A program made the translations under genes and the position numbers. A DNA stretch of 47,167 nt from Thermoplasmata archaeon (GTDB taxonomy: Archaea > Thermoplasmatota > Thermoplasmata > Thermoplasmatales > Thermoplasmataceae), in the NCBI GenBank assembly GCA_021826765.1, contig JAKAYK010000001.1:1-47167 (forward strand), read 5' to 3'. Of this stretch, positions 1 to 7,727 are shown piece after piece (position 1 is the stretch's first letter; each line of letters starts with the position of its first letter). The notes beneath the pieces were generated by a model. That model was given only the letters and a program-made list of their open reading frames with translations. It did not search any database and was not told the DNA's origin.

Positions 1-14
1 CTCATAGTGCTATT

Positions 15-404
15 ATGACAACAATTTATGGGCCAATAAAATTCATGGCTGATGAGTTTATGAGAAATGTTGGTGAAAGATCAAAGGAAGTGATGTCATA
101 CCTCTACCCTCCAATAAGAATGTATGAGGAAAATGAACATCTGATCATTGAAGCAGAACTCCCCGGATTTGAAAAGAAACACATTCATGTTAGAATTGAC
201 AGAAACACTGTAGAGATTTCTGCAAACAGGAAAACGGAGGAGAGAAATAACGTGTATATCGATCAGAGGCCTGACAAGATTTTCAAAACAATAAGACTCC
301 CCGTGGATGTTGAAACAGATGCCCAATATACTGCAAAATATGCTGATGGTGTTTTGATAATTACTGTGCCAATAAAGGGTTTTAAATCGATCAAAATTGA
401 CTAA
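15..404 (+). CDS. hsp20: Small heat-shock protein, Hsp20/alpha-crystallin family
   Basis: This 129-residue protein is a small heat-shock chaperone, a family that binds unfolding proteins in the cytosol without using ATP. The alpha-crystallin domain covers about residues 32-120. It contains the conserved stretch around AELPGFEKKHIHV near the start of the domain and the diagnostic ADGVLIITVP near its end. A C-terminal IKI matches the IxI motif that docks onto a neighbouring subunit in the oligomer. The N-terminal arm is short (about 30 residues). The start is only 14 bases from the window edge, so its promoter cannot be judged. The next gene has its own TATA box, so this one is probably monocistronic. 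The family call is secure; the client range is unknown. Confidence 0.93.
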   Translation: MTTIYGPIKFMADEFMRNVGERSKEVMSYLYPPIRMYEENEHLIIEAELPGFEKKHIHVRIDRNTVEISANRKTEERNNVYIDQRPDKIFKTIRLPVDVETDAQYTAKYADGVLIITVPIKGFKSIKID

Positions 405-451
405 AAAAATAATAACACAAACATATTTATATCATATTTTGATAGTGCAAT

Positions 452-772
452 ATGGATATAACATCTCTCCTCACTAATCCCTATGTGTTACTGTTACTCA
501 TTTTTGTGGACGGTTTACTGTTGGGGCTCGGTATAAAGAAAGGAGTGTGGTCAGTATTATTAATAATACTAGCCGTCCTGTTATCAGAATATATCAATTA
601 TTCAGTCATTCCATCTGCTTCTCTTTCTAGCTTTGAGACAAATGTGAGAAATCACATATATTACATCATAACTAATATCGAAAAAGTCCTCCCAGGAAAC
701 AGCACAACCACAATAAGTTTGTCTCTCGTGATATTTGCAGTGGGTTTTATAATAGGTTACCTTAAGGGTTAA
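452..772 (+). CDS. Small three-helix membrane protein, unknown function
   Basis: A 106-residue hydrophobic protein that I do not recognise. It has predicted membrane segments at about residues 10-28, 33-53 and 84-103, and a polar loop of about 30 residues (55-83) between the second and third. The loop contains NST and NHI, so one sequon is present if the loop faces outside. The ATG lies about 25 bases after a TATA-like ATATTTATATC (near 422-432), consistent with a leaderless transcript. It sits 58 bases upstream of the Vps4/ESCRT-like operon on the same strand, but that operon has its own TATA box, so a functional link is only a possibility. Confidence 0.7.
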   Translation: MDITSLLTNPYVLLLLIFVDGLLLGLGIKKGVWSVLLIILAVLLSEYINYSVIPSASLSSFETNVRNHIYYIITNIEKVLPGNSTTTISLSLVIFAVGFIIGYLKG

Positions 773-793
773 ACCGCTTTTCCTGAATGAAAA

Positions 794-806
794 GCGTTAT
801 ATCTCT
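794..806 (+). promoter_or_regulatory. TATA box of the Vps4/ESCRT-like operon
   Basis: The T/A-rich element GCGTTATATCTCT is centred about 27-30 bases before the ATG at 831. That is the spacing expected for a leaderless archaeal transcript. This supports 831 rather than the in-frame TTG at 822 as the start of the first gene. The promoter call is inferred from spacing and composition. Confidence 0.55.
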
Positions 807-830
807 TTTTATATTGATTAATTGATCCTT

Positions 831-1421
831 ATGGCCATATTCAAGAAAAAGAAAGAGAACGATCTCAGCACTGCTTCATCCGAGAGCATTGACAAGATGA
901 TTCTGGAAGCTGAAACGGATCTTTCAGTTCTGGAGAAGGAAAGAGACAGAAAAAAGAGAAGATATGACGATCTTTTTAAGGAAGGTGCAGAATCTTCTGG
1001 TGCACGAAGGGAAAGCATCGCACATGATCTGGAATTTGTTGAAAAAGAAATCTCAGATATTGACAGAAGGATGCGGAAATACAGAAAAGCTCTGGGCGTG
1101 ATGAAGGAGACAAAACGTGCCAAGGCAACTGGAACTGACAATATTGATAAAATAACTGAAGAGACAAGTGGAGTTCAACTGAAGGGTGTAATTACTAAAG
1201 GGCGTGTCAGGGAGAAATTCCAGGAAAACAAGATGAACCAGCTCGTGGAATCTATTTCTGACATTGATGCACTTGATGAGGAAGAAGAAACCAGTGGCAA
1301 ATACATGAAAATGTTTGAAGAGATGGATAGAAACAGGGAAAAACTGATGCCGGGTGAAACGGGCGAAACAAAGAATAATACCCGTGAAACAAAGGAAAAT
1401 TCAGAGGACTCCGTGGAGTGA
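831..1421 (+). CDS. Helical, charged protein; candidate ESCRT-III-like subunit
   Basis: A 196-residue, almost wholly helical protein that I cannot place in a named family with certainty. It begins with a basic patch (MAIFKKKKEN) followed by two long charged helices (about 18-50 and 55-95) that look like an antiparallel hairpin. A linker follows, then further helices at about 122-145 and 152-172, and an acidic, disordered tail rich in E, T and N. A basic N-terminal hairpin with an acidic tail is the general layout of ESCRT-III/Snf7 and CdvB proteins, but no diagnostic residue proves this. It is the first gene of a four-gene run; the AAA ATPase starts 6 bases after its stop. The ATG at 831 is chosen over TTG 822 because of the TATA spacing. 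An unrelated coiled-coil adaptor of the ATPase is the main alternative. Confidence 0.8.
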   Translation: MAIFKKKKENDLSTASSESIDKMILEAETDLSVLEKERDRKKRRYDDLFKEGAESSGARRESIAHDLEFVEKEISDIDRRMRKYRKALGVMKETKRAKATGTDNIDKITEETSGVQLKGVITKGRVREKFQENKMNQLVESISDIDALDEEEETSGKYMKMFEEMDRNREKLMPGETGETKNNTRETKENSEDSVE

Positions 1422-1427
1422 TAGGTC

Positions 1428-2648
1428 TTGGGCACAGACTATCTTGCCATAGATAATATAAAGAAGGTTATTTCCGAAGATATTAAGGCAGAGCGTTCCT
1501 CCGAAGAGGAGGGCGACATTACAAAGGCATCCTCTCTTTGCAAAGCAATCATTGGGAACCTGAAAATTGTAAGCGGGATGGATCAGAAGTACAGCAGCAA
1601 ATACAATGATATAATAAAAATCTGGGAAAAGAAGATCGTTGACATGGAAAGCGGTGCAAGAAGGTCTTCAAGAAGACCTGCGGGAGATAAATCCGGACCT
1701 GCGAAATCTGCTCCACCATCTGGAAAGGGAAACAATGGGCTCATAGGAAAAATGGAAACTGAATTCAGGGGAAGAATTGAGGCCCTGATCTCAAAGTCCA
1801 ATGTGAAATGGTCAGAAATTGGAGGGCTTGACCAGGAAAAAAATGCAATAATGGAAGCCGTTTTCTTCGCAATGGCCACTCCAGATGTGGACATAAACAT
1901 ACCAAAACTCAGGAATATACTGCTTTTCGGTCCTCCGGGTACAGGCAAGACAACCATTGCCAAGGCAATAAGCTCAAACATTGAGGCAACATTCTTCAAT
2001 GTAACCCTGTCCGAACTTCTTTCGAGATATGTGGGGGATTCAGAAAGGCTGGTGTCCGCGCTTTATGATACTGCAAGGGATATGTCCCCTTCCGTGGTGT
2101 TCATTGATGAGATTGAGTCCCTTGTCAGGAAGAGAGATGACAGCAACAGGAATTCAACCTCAGTGCTTCAGCAGTTCCTGGGACAGCTTGATGGTTTCAG
2201 CACCGGTGAGGATTTTGTGCTTACCGTTGCAGCAACAAACACCCCATGGGAACTTGATCAGGCAATCATATCAAGATTTGAAAAGAAAATATACATTGGG
2301 CTTCCTGACGAACCCACGAGAAAAAAAATACTCGAGCTTAACACCAAGTCAAAGGGATATCAGGTCAGGGTGGACCTTGGTAAAATAGCAGCCAAAACAG
2401 GAAATTTTTCTGGAAGAGATCTTTACTACCTGTGTTCTGATGCCATAAGGAATATGCTCAGAAGGGCAAACAATGACATTATTGAGAAACTGGATGGAAG
2501 CATTCAGAACGGAATGAAAGTGAACTACAGGGTATGGCCCCTTGAGGAACAGGATTTCCAGGATGCTATGAGCAAGACCAAGCCTGCAAGCGATGATGCC
2601 ATGCTGAACCAGTACAGTTCCTGGAAGAGCCGGTTTGCATCAAATTGA
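1428..2648 (+). CDS. Vps4/CdvC-like AAA ATPase with MIT-like N-terminus
   Basis: This 406-residue AAA ATPase is most like the Vps4/katanin (meiotic) clade, whose members pull apart ESCRT-III polymers. Residues 1-75 are predicted to form a helical bundle of MIT-domain size. A Pro/Ser/Lys/Gly-rich linker runs over about 76-104 and the AAA module over about 126-340. It has Walker A GPPGTGKT (168-175), pore-loop Y-V-G near 201, Walker B VVFIDE (223-228), sensor-1 AATN (268-271) and arginine-finger region SRFEKKIYIGLPDEP from 282. The C-terminus DFQDAMSKTKP plus a final helix matches the Vps4-type C-terminal helix, which separates it from proteasomal ATPases and Cdc48. The start is TTG 1428, supported by GGAGTGAT (1415-1422) five bases upstream. 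It is embedded among three helical proteins that are likely substrates or adaptors. Confidence 0.92.
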   Translation: MGTDYLAIDNIKKVISEDIKAERSSEEEGDITKASSLCKAIIGNLKIVSGMDQKYSSKYNDIIKIWEKKIVDMESGARRSSRRPAGDKSGPAKSAPPSGKGNNGLIGKMETEFRGRIEALISKSNVKWSEIGGLDQEKNAIMEAVFFAMATPDVDINIPKLRNILLFGPPGTGKTTIAKAISSNIEATFFNVTLSELLSRYVGDSERLVSALYDTARDMSPSVVFIDEIESLVRKRDDSNRNSTSVLQQFLGQLDGFSTGEDFVLTVAATNTPWELDQAIISRFEKKIYIGLPDEPTRKKILELNTKSKGYQVRVDLGKIAAKTGNFSGRDLYYLCSDAIRNMLRRANNDIIEKLDGSIQNGMKVNYRVWPLEEQDFQDAMSKTKPASDDAMLNQYSSWKSRFASN

Positions 2649-2660
2649 GGTGTATCAGTG

Positions 2661-3269
2661 ATGAAGAAAAAAAATTCAGTGGAAGACCTGCTTGACATGT
2701 ATTCCAATGCAGGATTGCAGAGAGAGTGGGGAGTCGGTTTTTCAGCAATGTGGCAAAAGTTTGGATCAAAAAAATACACCGGCAGGAAAGGCATGGAGAA
2801 TATAACTCATGATCTGCAGGACATGTATGTCATAATGGAGAGGGGCCAGGAAAAAATACAATCTCTCAAGAAAACGGAAAAGGAGCTGGTGGAGAGAAAA
2901 CCTACGATGTGGGACATAAAGGTTGACACCATCAGAAAACAGATAGATGCCGAATCCATCTCATATCACCAGCTGGAACTCAGGTACAAGTTTCTGACAC
3001 TTATAAGGGCTATGTACTCCGTGATCTCCGGTCAACAGCTCTTATCAAACGTGGATAAATTCTTCAGCAACAGGAAGAACATGGATTCGATCAAATCTTC
3101 CATGCGAGGCATACTCATGAGTGAGATAGATCTGGAGAAAAACATGGATTCCATGAGCGTATATATGGATACTCTGAGAGGGAACCCCCAAAAGGCCCCC
3201 GTGTATATGAAATCTGCCCCAAATGTAGCAGAAGAGGAAGATACAAATGACAATGTGGATGTGGTATGA
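2661..3269 (+). CDS. Coiled-coil protein of the Vps4-like operon
   Basis: A 202-residue helical protein with no recognised domain. It has a basic start (MKKKN), an amphipathic region with several aromatics (about residues 20-40), long helices at about 45-75 and 85-125, then shorter helices to about 170. The tail holds a Pro-rich stretch, NPQKAPVYMKSAPNV, followed by an acidic EEEDTND run. Pro-rich tail peptides in ESCRT-III proteins (MIM2 type) bind MIT domains, so this tail is a plausible dock for the ATPase; that is inference. The gene starts 12 bases after the ATPase stop behind a GAGGTG Shine-Dalgarno site (2647-2652). An in-frame GTG at 2658 is an alternative start. Its 3' end overlaps the next gene in an ATGA junction, so the two are translationally coupled. 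Confidence 0.8.
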   Translation: MKKKNSVEDLLDMYSNAGLQREWGVGFSAMWQKFGSKKYTGRKGMENITHDLQDMYVIMERGQEKIQSLKKTEKELVERKPTMWDIKVDTIRKQIDAESISYHQLELRYKFLTLIRAMYSVISGQQLLSNVDKFFSNRKNMDSIKSSMRGILMSEIDLEKNMDSMSVYMDTLRGNPQKAPVYMKSAPNVAEEEDTNDNVDVV

Positions 3270-3805
3270 TGGGTATTCTCAACAGGAAATCAAAGGAAGA
3301 AATAGATATTGAGACTGCAATGAACATAAAGATGCTCAAGAAAAAATCTGAGGATCATGCGAAGAAATGCCAGAATATGGCTGAAATGTATTCTGCAAAG
3401 GCAATGGAAGCAAAGGAGATAGGAAACACCATACTTTACAATGATTTCATCCAGAAATCAGAGAATCTGAAGGAACAGGCAGCCAGGATAAAATCATTCA
3501 TACTCATTGTCCAGGACATGGAAATGATGAGATCCCAGTCATCTGTGATGAATGACTTCGCAGAAACCATGAAGACATTCATAAAATCCATGAATCATGG
3601 ACAGGTTAATGTTTCATGGATGGCAGGCATGGAGAGCGAACTTGACAAGGCAATACTGGAAAATGAGAAGGTTGGAGACTTTTTTGGAGACATGCTTCAG
3701 AATCTTGGAGAGGGCAAAATAAATGATGTAAAGCAGGGACGCCCGGATTCCACTGCAAAGAAAAAGAATGAGGATAAGGTTTCCAGGACAGAGGATGCTT
3801 ACTGA
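3266..3805 (+). CDS. Snf7/CdvB-like (ESCRT-III-like) candidate
   Basis: A 179-residue helical protein that gives the clearest ESCRT-III impression in the operon. After a basic start (MGILNRKSKEE) comes a first long helix (about 15-55), a turn, and a second long helix (about 55-95). The second includes LKEQAARIKSFILIVQDMEM, which follows the Snf7/CdvB pattern of a hydrophobic-heptad hairpin with an I/V-Q/D-x-E segment. Further helices run to about 145, and a polar, basic-then-acidic tail ends the protein. Length and layout fit ESCRT-III subunits (about 180-240 residues). I see no clear MIM1 consensus. The start overlaps the previous stop (ATGA); a second ATG at 3269 is equally possible. The last gene of the operon. 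Assignment rests on architecture, so a profile or structure comparison is needed to confirm it. Confidence 0.82.
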   Translation: MMGILNRKSKEEIDIETAMNIKMLKKKSEDHAKKCQNMAEMYSAKAMEAKEIGNTILYNDFIQKSENLKEQAARIKSFILIVQDMEMMRSQSSVMNDFAETMKTFIKSMNHGQVNVSWMAGMESELDKAILENEKVGDFFGDMLQNLGEGKINDVKQGRPDSTAKKKNEDKVSRTEDAY

Positions 3806-3971
3806 TATCTGAACATAACGTTTAAGTTATTTCTTCAGTTCTTTGCTGCACCCCGGGTTTTGCAATTTGTCCACGTCGAAAGAACTGTGGCTTTCCCTCT
3901 CATAAATTGCGCAAATTCAGGATTGGTTGTTTTTTGTGAAAATGATTTATTAGAAGATGCAATTACCTATG

Positions 3972-4172
3972 ATGAATGAGAATAATCTCATAAAGTTCAT
4001 GATTATAGGGCTGCTGATAGGCCTGATTTTTGGTTTCATTGGCTATATGCTCACCGTCGGAAACAATATCAAGATCATGTTCATTCTTTCATTGCCGGAA
4101 GGGGGCCTCATCACAGGCCTGCTTTATGGGGCTGTGCTTTTTGACAGAGAGTCTTATCCTGTCAAAAATTGA
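3972..4172 (+). CDS. Small two-TM membrane protein
   Basis: A 66-residue protein (71 if started at ATG 3957) with two hydrophobic helices, about residues 6-28 and 35-57 of the short form, joined by a short GNNIK turn. I do not recognise it. ATG 3972 is preferred because a TATA-like ATTTATTA (3945-3952) lies about 24 bases upstream, fitting a leaderless transcript; ATG 3957 has no such element. The glycine-rich first helix (GLLIGLIFGFIGY) suggests close helix packing. Its 3' end overlaps the convergent alpha-glucosidase gene by 19 bases. It could be a real small protein or a fortuitous frame, but the promoter and hydropathy argue for real. Confidence 0.6.
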   Translation: MNENNLIKFMIIGLLIGLIFGFIGYMLTVGNNIKIMFILSLPEGGLITGLLYGAVLFDRESYPVKN

Positions 4173-6073
4173 AGCTTTGGCTTTTCCTTTTCCACGTCGA
4201 TCACAGTTATTCCCTTCATATTCCCAAGCCCTTCATTCACAGATTCTCCATCATATTCCACATCCACCCATTTTTCCCTGATGAATACCTTTCCACTGAA
4301 CCTGCCAAAGAACAATATTTTGCCTTCCGTCAGAAATACAGCTCCTTCCCTGAGGAAAATCGGCATTTCCCCTGAATACCGGATGAGGGATTCTCCTCCA
4401 TATATGTTTCCATCTTCGAGGCAGTACCATCTTCCTTCAGGAAGAATAATATTTCTCTCCCAAAGATCTTTTGAAAGCATAGGGGCCACAAGTATTTCCT
4501 CTCCAACCATATATTCATCATCAATACTGAAGTAACCATCACTTCCCGGGTAATTGAAGCTGACAGGCCTCAGGAATGCATCAAGATTCTCCACAGAGCA
4601 CGCTGCTTTCCACAGGAGATGCGGAATTATTGCATTCCTCAATTTTATGATCTTCCTGAACCTGTCCACATAAGGTTCCGGAAATGTGTACGGTTCGCTG
4701 TCAGATTCATGCTTTTCCTTGTGATTCCTGTATATTGGAAAGAATAATGCCATTAAATAGTATTTCAGGAGCAGATCCGGTTCTGTTTTTCCAAGGAAAC
4801 CTCCAAGATCACAACCCACGAAAGGCATTCCCGTAATGCTCATGGAAGTTATGAGTGGAATTTGAAGGGCCATATTCTCATAACCAGCCTCTCCATCGCC
4901 CGTCCACATCGCAGCATATTTCTGTATTCCGGGATATCCTGATCTTGCAAGAACAATCCTGTCATTTCCCACTGCAGCCTTGGTGATCTCTGCCTGCTCC
5001 AGGGCAAAAAGGTTGTGTATTTTCTCATGCCTGATCTTTTCTCCCTTTACTCTGTGCATCACATCATGATCGAATGTGCCCTTGCTGTTCTTCACAGTTG
5101 GCTCACTCATGTCAAGCCATATGCCATCAAAGCCATATTCCAGGAATTTTTTTACCTGGCGATGCCAGAATTCCTTCCCGTTCTCTGACAGGAAGTCGGG
5201 AAAAGCACTTGCTCCTGCGTGGGAATGCCCAATGTATATCTCTCCATTGCCTGTCTCGGCATATGAGCCAAGCCCATCAAGGAAGATTTCATCATTCTGA
5301 TCTATCTTTATGCCCGGATTGACCAGGGGTATGACTTTCACACCCATTTCATGGCAGTCTGTTATGAATCCTTTCATGTCTGGAAAATTTTCTCTGCTGA
5401 CGGTGAAGTTTCTGTATCCATCCATATAATCTATGTCCAGGTATATGGCCCCCACTGAATCTTTTCCGAAAACCTCAATATACTTCCTGAGAACATTCAT
5501 TGCAGATTCCTGTGGTGAATATGAATAGCGGCATATCTGGTGCCGGAACATCCATGCAGGGATTCCGGACGGATGGCCCGTTAAGTCAAGATATTTCCTA
5601 AGTATATCCCCCGGAGAATTCCCCGGTATAACATACATATAGAAATCGCCTGAATTCACCCTTATATTTATGTAATCATATTTCTCCACGCCAAAATCCA
5701 TCTTTATCATTCCCGGGTAATCAACGAAAATTCCTGTGCTCCAATTCCTGTTCACAATATAGAAAAATGGAATTGAAAGGTAGAGAGGATCTGAACCGTT
5801 TCTGTATCCATAAACATCTGTATTCCAGAATGCACTCTGCGTCCTTTTCTTCTCCACTGGCAATGCTTTTCCTCCGAGCCCCATTATATGGTCATCTGAG
5901 GAAAGTGGAATTTTCAATTCTGAATAACCTTCTGAAGAGGAGATAGTGAATTTTAGGGGAATTTCTCCCCCATCCACCTTTGAAGAAGCCCCAGCACTGT
6001 ATCTGGCGTGATCATGATTGTTTCCATAGCATACAGTGAATACACCATTTTTTTGATTCTTTGTGATCTCCAT
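4154..6073 (-). CDS. malA: Alpha-glucosidase, glycoside hydrolase family 31
   Basis: This 639-residue enzyme belongs to GH31, which releases glucose from the non-reducing ends of alpha-glucosides with retention of configuration. An N-terminal beta-sandwich (about 1-165) precedes the (beta/alpha)8 barrel (about 170-500) and C-terminal beta domains. The GH31 signature YLDIDYMDGYRNF lies at 211-223. The nucleophile is D321 in WLDMSEP and the acid/base is D393 in WTGDGEAGYE. An H-N-H-K-E segment near 449 completes a typical GH31 pocket. No signal peptide is visible, so it is probably cytosolic. The length is close to archaeal MalA enzymes (about 690). Alpha-xylosidase activity is possible within the family. 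It runs convergent with the small membrane gene at its 3' end. Confidence 0.92.
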   Translation of the reverse strand: MEITKNQKNGVFTVCYGNNHDHARYSAGASSKVDGGEIPLKFTISSSEGYSELKIPLSSDDHIMGLGGKALPVEKKRTQSAFWNTDVYGYRNGSDPLYLSIPFFYIVNRNWSTGIFVDYPGMIKMDFGVEKYDYINIRVNSGDFYMYVIPGNSPGDILRKYLDLTGHPSGIPAWMFRHQICRYSYSPQESAMNVLRKYIEVFGKDSVGAIYLDIDYMDGYRNFTVSRENFPDMKGFITDCHEMGVKVIPLVNPGIKIDQNDEIFLDGLGSYAETGNGEIYIGHSHAGASAFPDFLSENGKEFWHRQVKKFLEYGFDGIWLDMSEPTVKNSKGTFDHDVMHRVKGEKIRHEKIHNLFALEQAEITKAAVGNDRIVLARSGYPGIQKYAAMWTGDGEAGYENMALQIPLITSMSITGMPFVGCDLGGFLGKTEPDLLLKYYLMALFFPIYRNHKEKHESDSEPYTFPEPYVDRFRKIIKLRNAIIPHLLWKAACSVENLDAFLRPVSFNYPGSDGYFSIDDEYMVGEEILVAPMLSKDLWERNIILPEGRWYCLEDGNIYGGESLIRYSGEMPIFLREGAVFLTEGKILFFGRFSGKVFIREKWVDVEYDGESVNEGLGNMKGITVIDVEKEKPKLQFLTG

Positions 6074-6143
6074 GGAATTATGAAATTATCAATGACTAAA
6101 AAGTATTTGATCCTGAAAGGAAAAAAATTTTAAAAGTAATTGA

Positions 6144-7610
6144 TCAGAATCCTGGCATTCCATTCACCAATACCCTGTCTCCAGAGTAATCCATGTACAC
6201 ATTCTTCAATTTCAGATATTCCTCAATTCCATATTTGCTCCCCTCTCCAGCCTGCCCTGTCAGTCTGAATCCTGTGTGGTAGCCCTGGGATGCCTCGGGC
6301 CCCGTCATATTTATGTACAGTTCCCCAAATCTGATCCTGTCTGCAGCATCAAGAGCGAAATCCATATCCGACGTGAAAAGGTACGATGCGAGGCCATACT
6401 TCGAATCATTTGCCTTATGAATGAGTTCATCCCTGTCCTCCACTTCCATGACACCGAGCATAGGGCCGAATATTTCCTCCTGGAACACGTCAGAATCCTG
6501 AGTCGCCCCTCCGATTATTGTGGGCTCAAAGAAAAATCCATTGCTGAATTTGCTTTCAAGATTTGGGACAGTCCCGCCATGCAATATGGAAAAACCCTGA
6601 TCCGTTGCTTTTGAAACGAAATCCTTCATTGTATTGACCGCACCGCTGTTTATAAGGGGGCCCATCTGTGATGTCTCCGGGTCTCCAACCTTCATCCTGG
6701 AAACCATATCCATGAATATTTTCATGAATTTTTCCCTCACGTCCCTGTGCACATACAGCCTCTCAGCTGCAATGCAAGACTGGCCCGCGTTCCAGAACTT
6801 TCCCCACATCAATGCCCTGGCTGCATTCTCAAGATTTGCATCCTTCCATACCATGAATGGGGCCTTCCCCCCGAGTTCCAGAATTGTCTTTGCCATGTTC
6901 GCTGATGTCTTTGATACTATTCTCTGACCTGTTTCAGTGGATCCAGTCATAGTCACAAGTGAAACCTTCCTGTGAGAAACCAGAAAATCGCCGATCTCAG
7001 AACCTTTTCCTGTTATGAGATTCAGGACACCTTTCGGAATGCCGGCATCAATGAATCTTCTCACTATCCATTCTGCGGTGAAAGGGGTATCACTGCTTGG
7101 TTTCACCACAACTGTGTTTCCGGTGGCAAGTGAAGGAGCAAGTTTTCTTGCGACCATGGCTGCTGGAAAATTCCATGGCGTGAGTGCGAGGACTACACCA
7201 TATGGCACTTTGTACTGGAATATTTTCTGTCTGTTCTTCTGGCCTTCCACCACATCTCCAGTGATCTTCCTTTCAAATCCGGAATAATAAAATATCTGGT
7301 CAAGAACGCCTGAAGTTTCCTCAACAGCCTGAGCCCTTACTTTTCCCGCTTCCCTCACAAGGATGTCTTCAAGCTCTTTCCTCCTTGATTCAATGATCTC
7401 CCCTGCTTTTCTTATGATGGAAGCCCTGTGGCTGGATGTTGTTTCTGACCATTTCCAGAAAGCATCCTCCGCTGCATCAATGGCTTCTCCTGCATCATTT
7501 TTTGTGGATGAAGGGAACTGGCCCATAAGTTTTCCTGTTGAAGGTTCAAGTTTTTCAGAATATTTTCCATTTTCAGATTCTTTCCACTGCCCTGCAATAA
7601 AATTTTTCAT
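6144..7610 (-). CDS. NAD(P)-dependent aldehyde dehydrogenase
   Basis: This 488-residue protein is a full-length member of the aldehyde dehydrogenase superfamily, oxidising an aldehyde to the acid with NAD(P). Conserved positions are all present: W-N147-F in the oxyanion/cofactor region, K170 in VVVKPS, G-S-T-E-T-G (223-228) at the Rossmann fold, E245 in LELGGK and catalytic C279 in NAGQSC. In Thermoplasmatales such enzymes serve as glyceraldehyde dehydrogenase in the non-phosphorylating Entner-Doudoroff pathway, but succinate-semialdehyde or other aldehydes are equally possible. The neighbouring alpha-glucosidase would fit a sugar-catabolic role. It diverges from the SLC13-like carrier; an A/T-rich AATAATATATGAC element lies about 30 bases before the start. 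Confidence 0.93.
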   Translation of the reverse strand: MKNFIAGQWKESENGKYSEKLEPSTGKLMGQFPSSTKNDAGEAIDAAEDAFWKWSETTSSHRASIIRKAGEIIESRRKELEDILVREAGKVRAQAVEETSGVLDQIFYYSGFERKITGDVVEGQKNRQKIFQYKVPYGVVLALTPWNFPAAMVARKLAPSLATGNTVVVKPSSDTPFTAEWIVRRFIDAGIPKGVLNLITGKGSEIGDFLVSHRKVSLVTMTGSTETGQRIVSKTSANMAKTILELGGKAPFMVWKDANLENAARALMWGKFWNAGQSCIAAERLYVHRDVREKFMKIFMDMVSRMKVGDPETSQMGPLINSGAVNTMKDFVSKATDQGFSILHGGTVPNLESKFSNGFFFEPTIIGGATQDSDVFQEEIFGPMLGVMEVEDRDELIHKANDSKYGLASYLFTSDMDFALDAADRIRFGELYINMTGPEASQGYHTGFRLTGQAGEGSKYGIEEYLKLKNVYMDYSGDRVLVNGMPGF

Positions 7611-7700
7611 GTTTCTGAATCTACTTTATGTCATATATTATTTTCTTCTTAAATTGGTATTTATGCCATTTGATTTATTTTCCTTTCATTTGTGGAAATC

Positions 7701-7711
7701 TTTAATAAATA
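7701..7711 (+). promoter_or_regulatory. TATA box of the SLC13-like carrier gene
   Basis: TTTAATAAATA is centred about 22-25 bases before ATG 7728, indicating a leaderless transcript. It overlaps the longer reading frame that begins at GTG 7692, so that longer start is unlikely. Confidence 0.55.
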
Positions 7712-7727
7712 CCAAACATATCATTTA

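Noticed and set aside
831..3805. A canonical CdvABC cell-division operon.
   Set aside because: No CdvA-like gene with a PRC-barrel is seen, and the small proteins are too divergent to be named CdvB from sequence reading alone.
7692..7727. Longer start (GTG 7692) for the SLC13-like carrier.
   Set aside because: It overlaps the TATA box, and ATG 7728 has the right spacing for a leaderless start.
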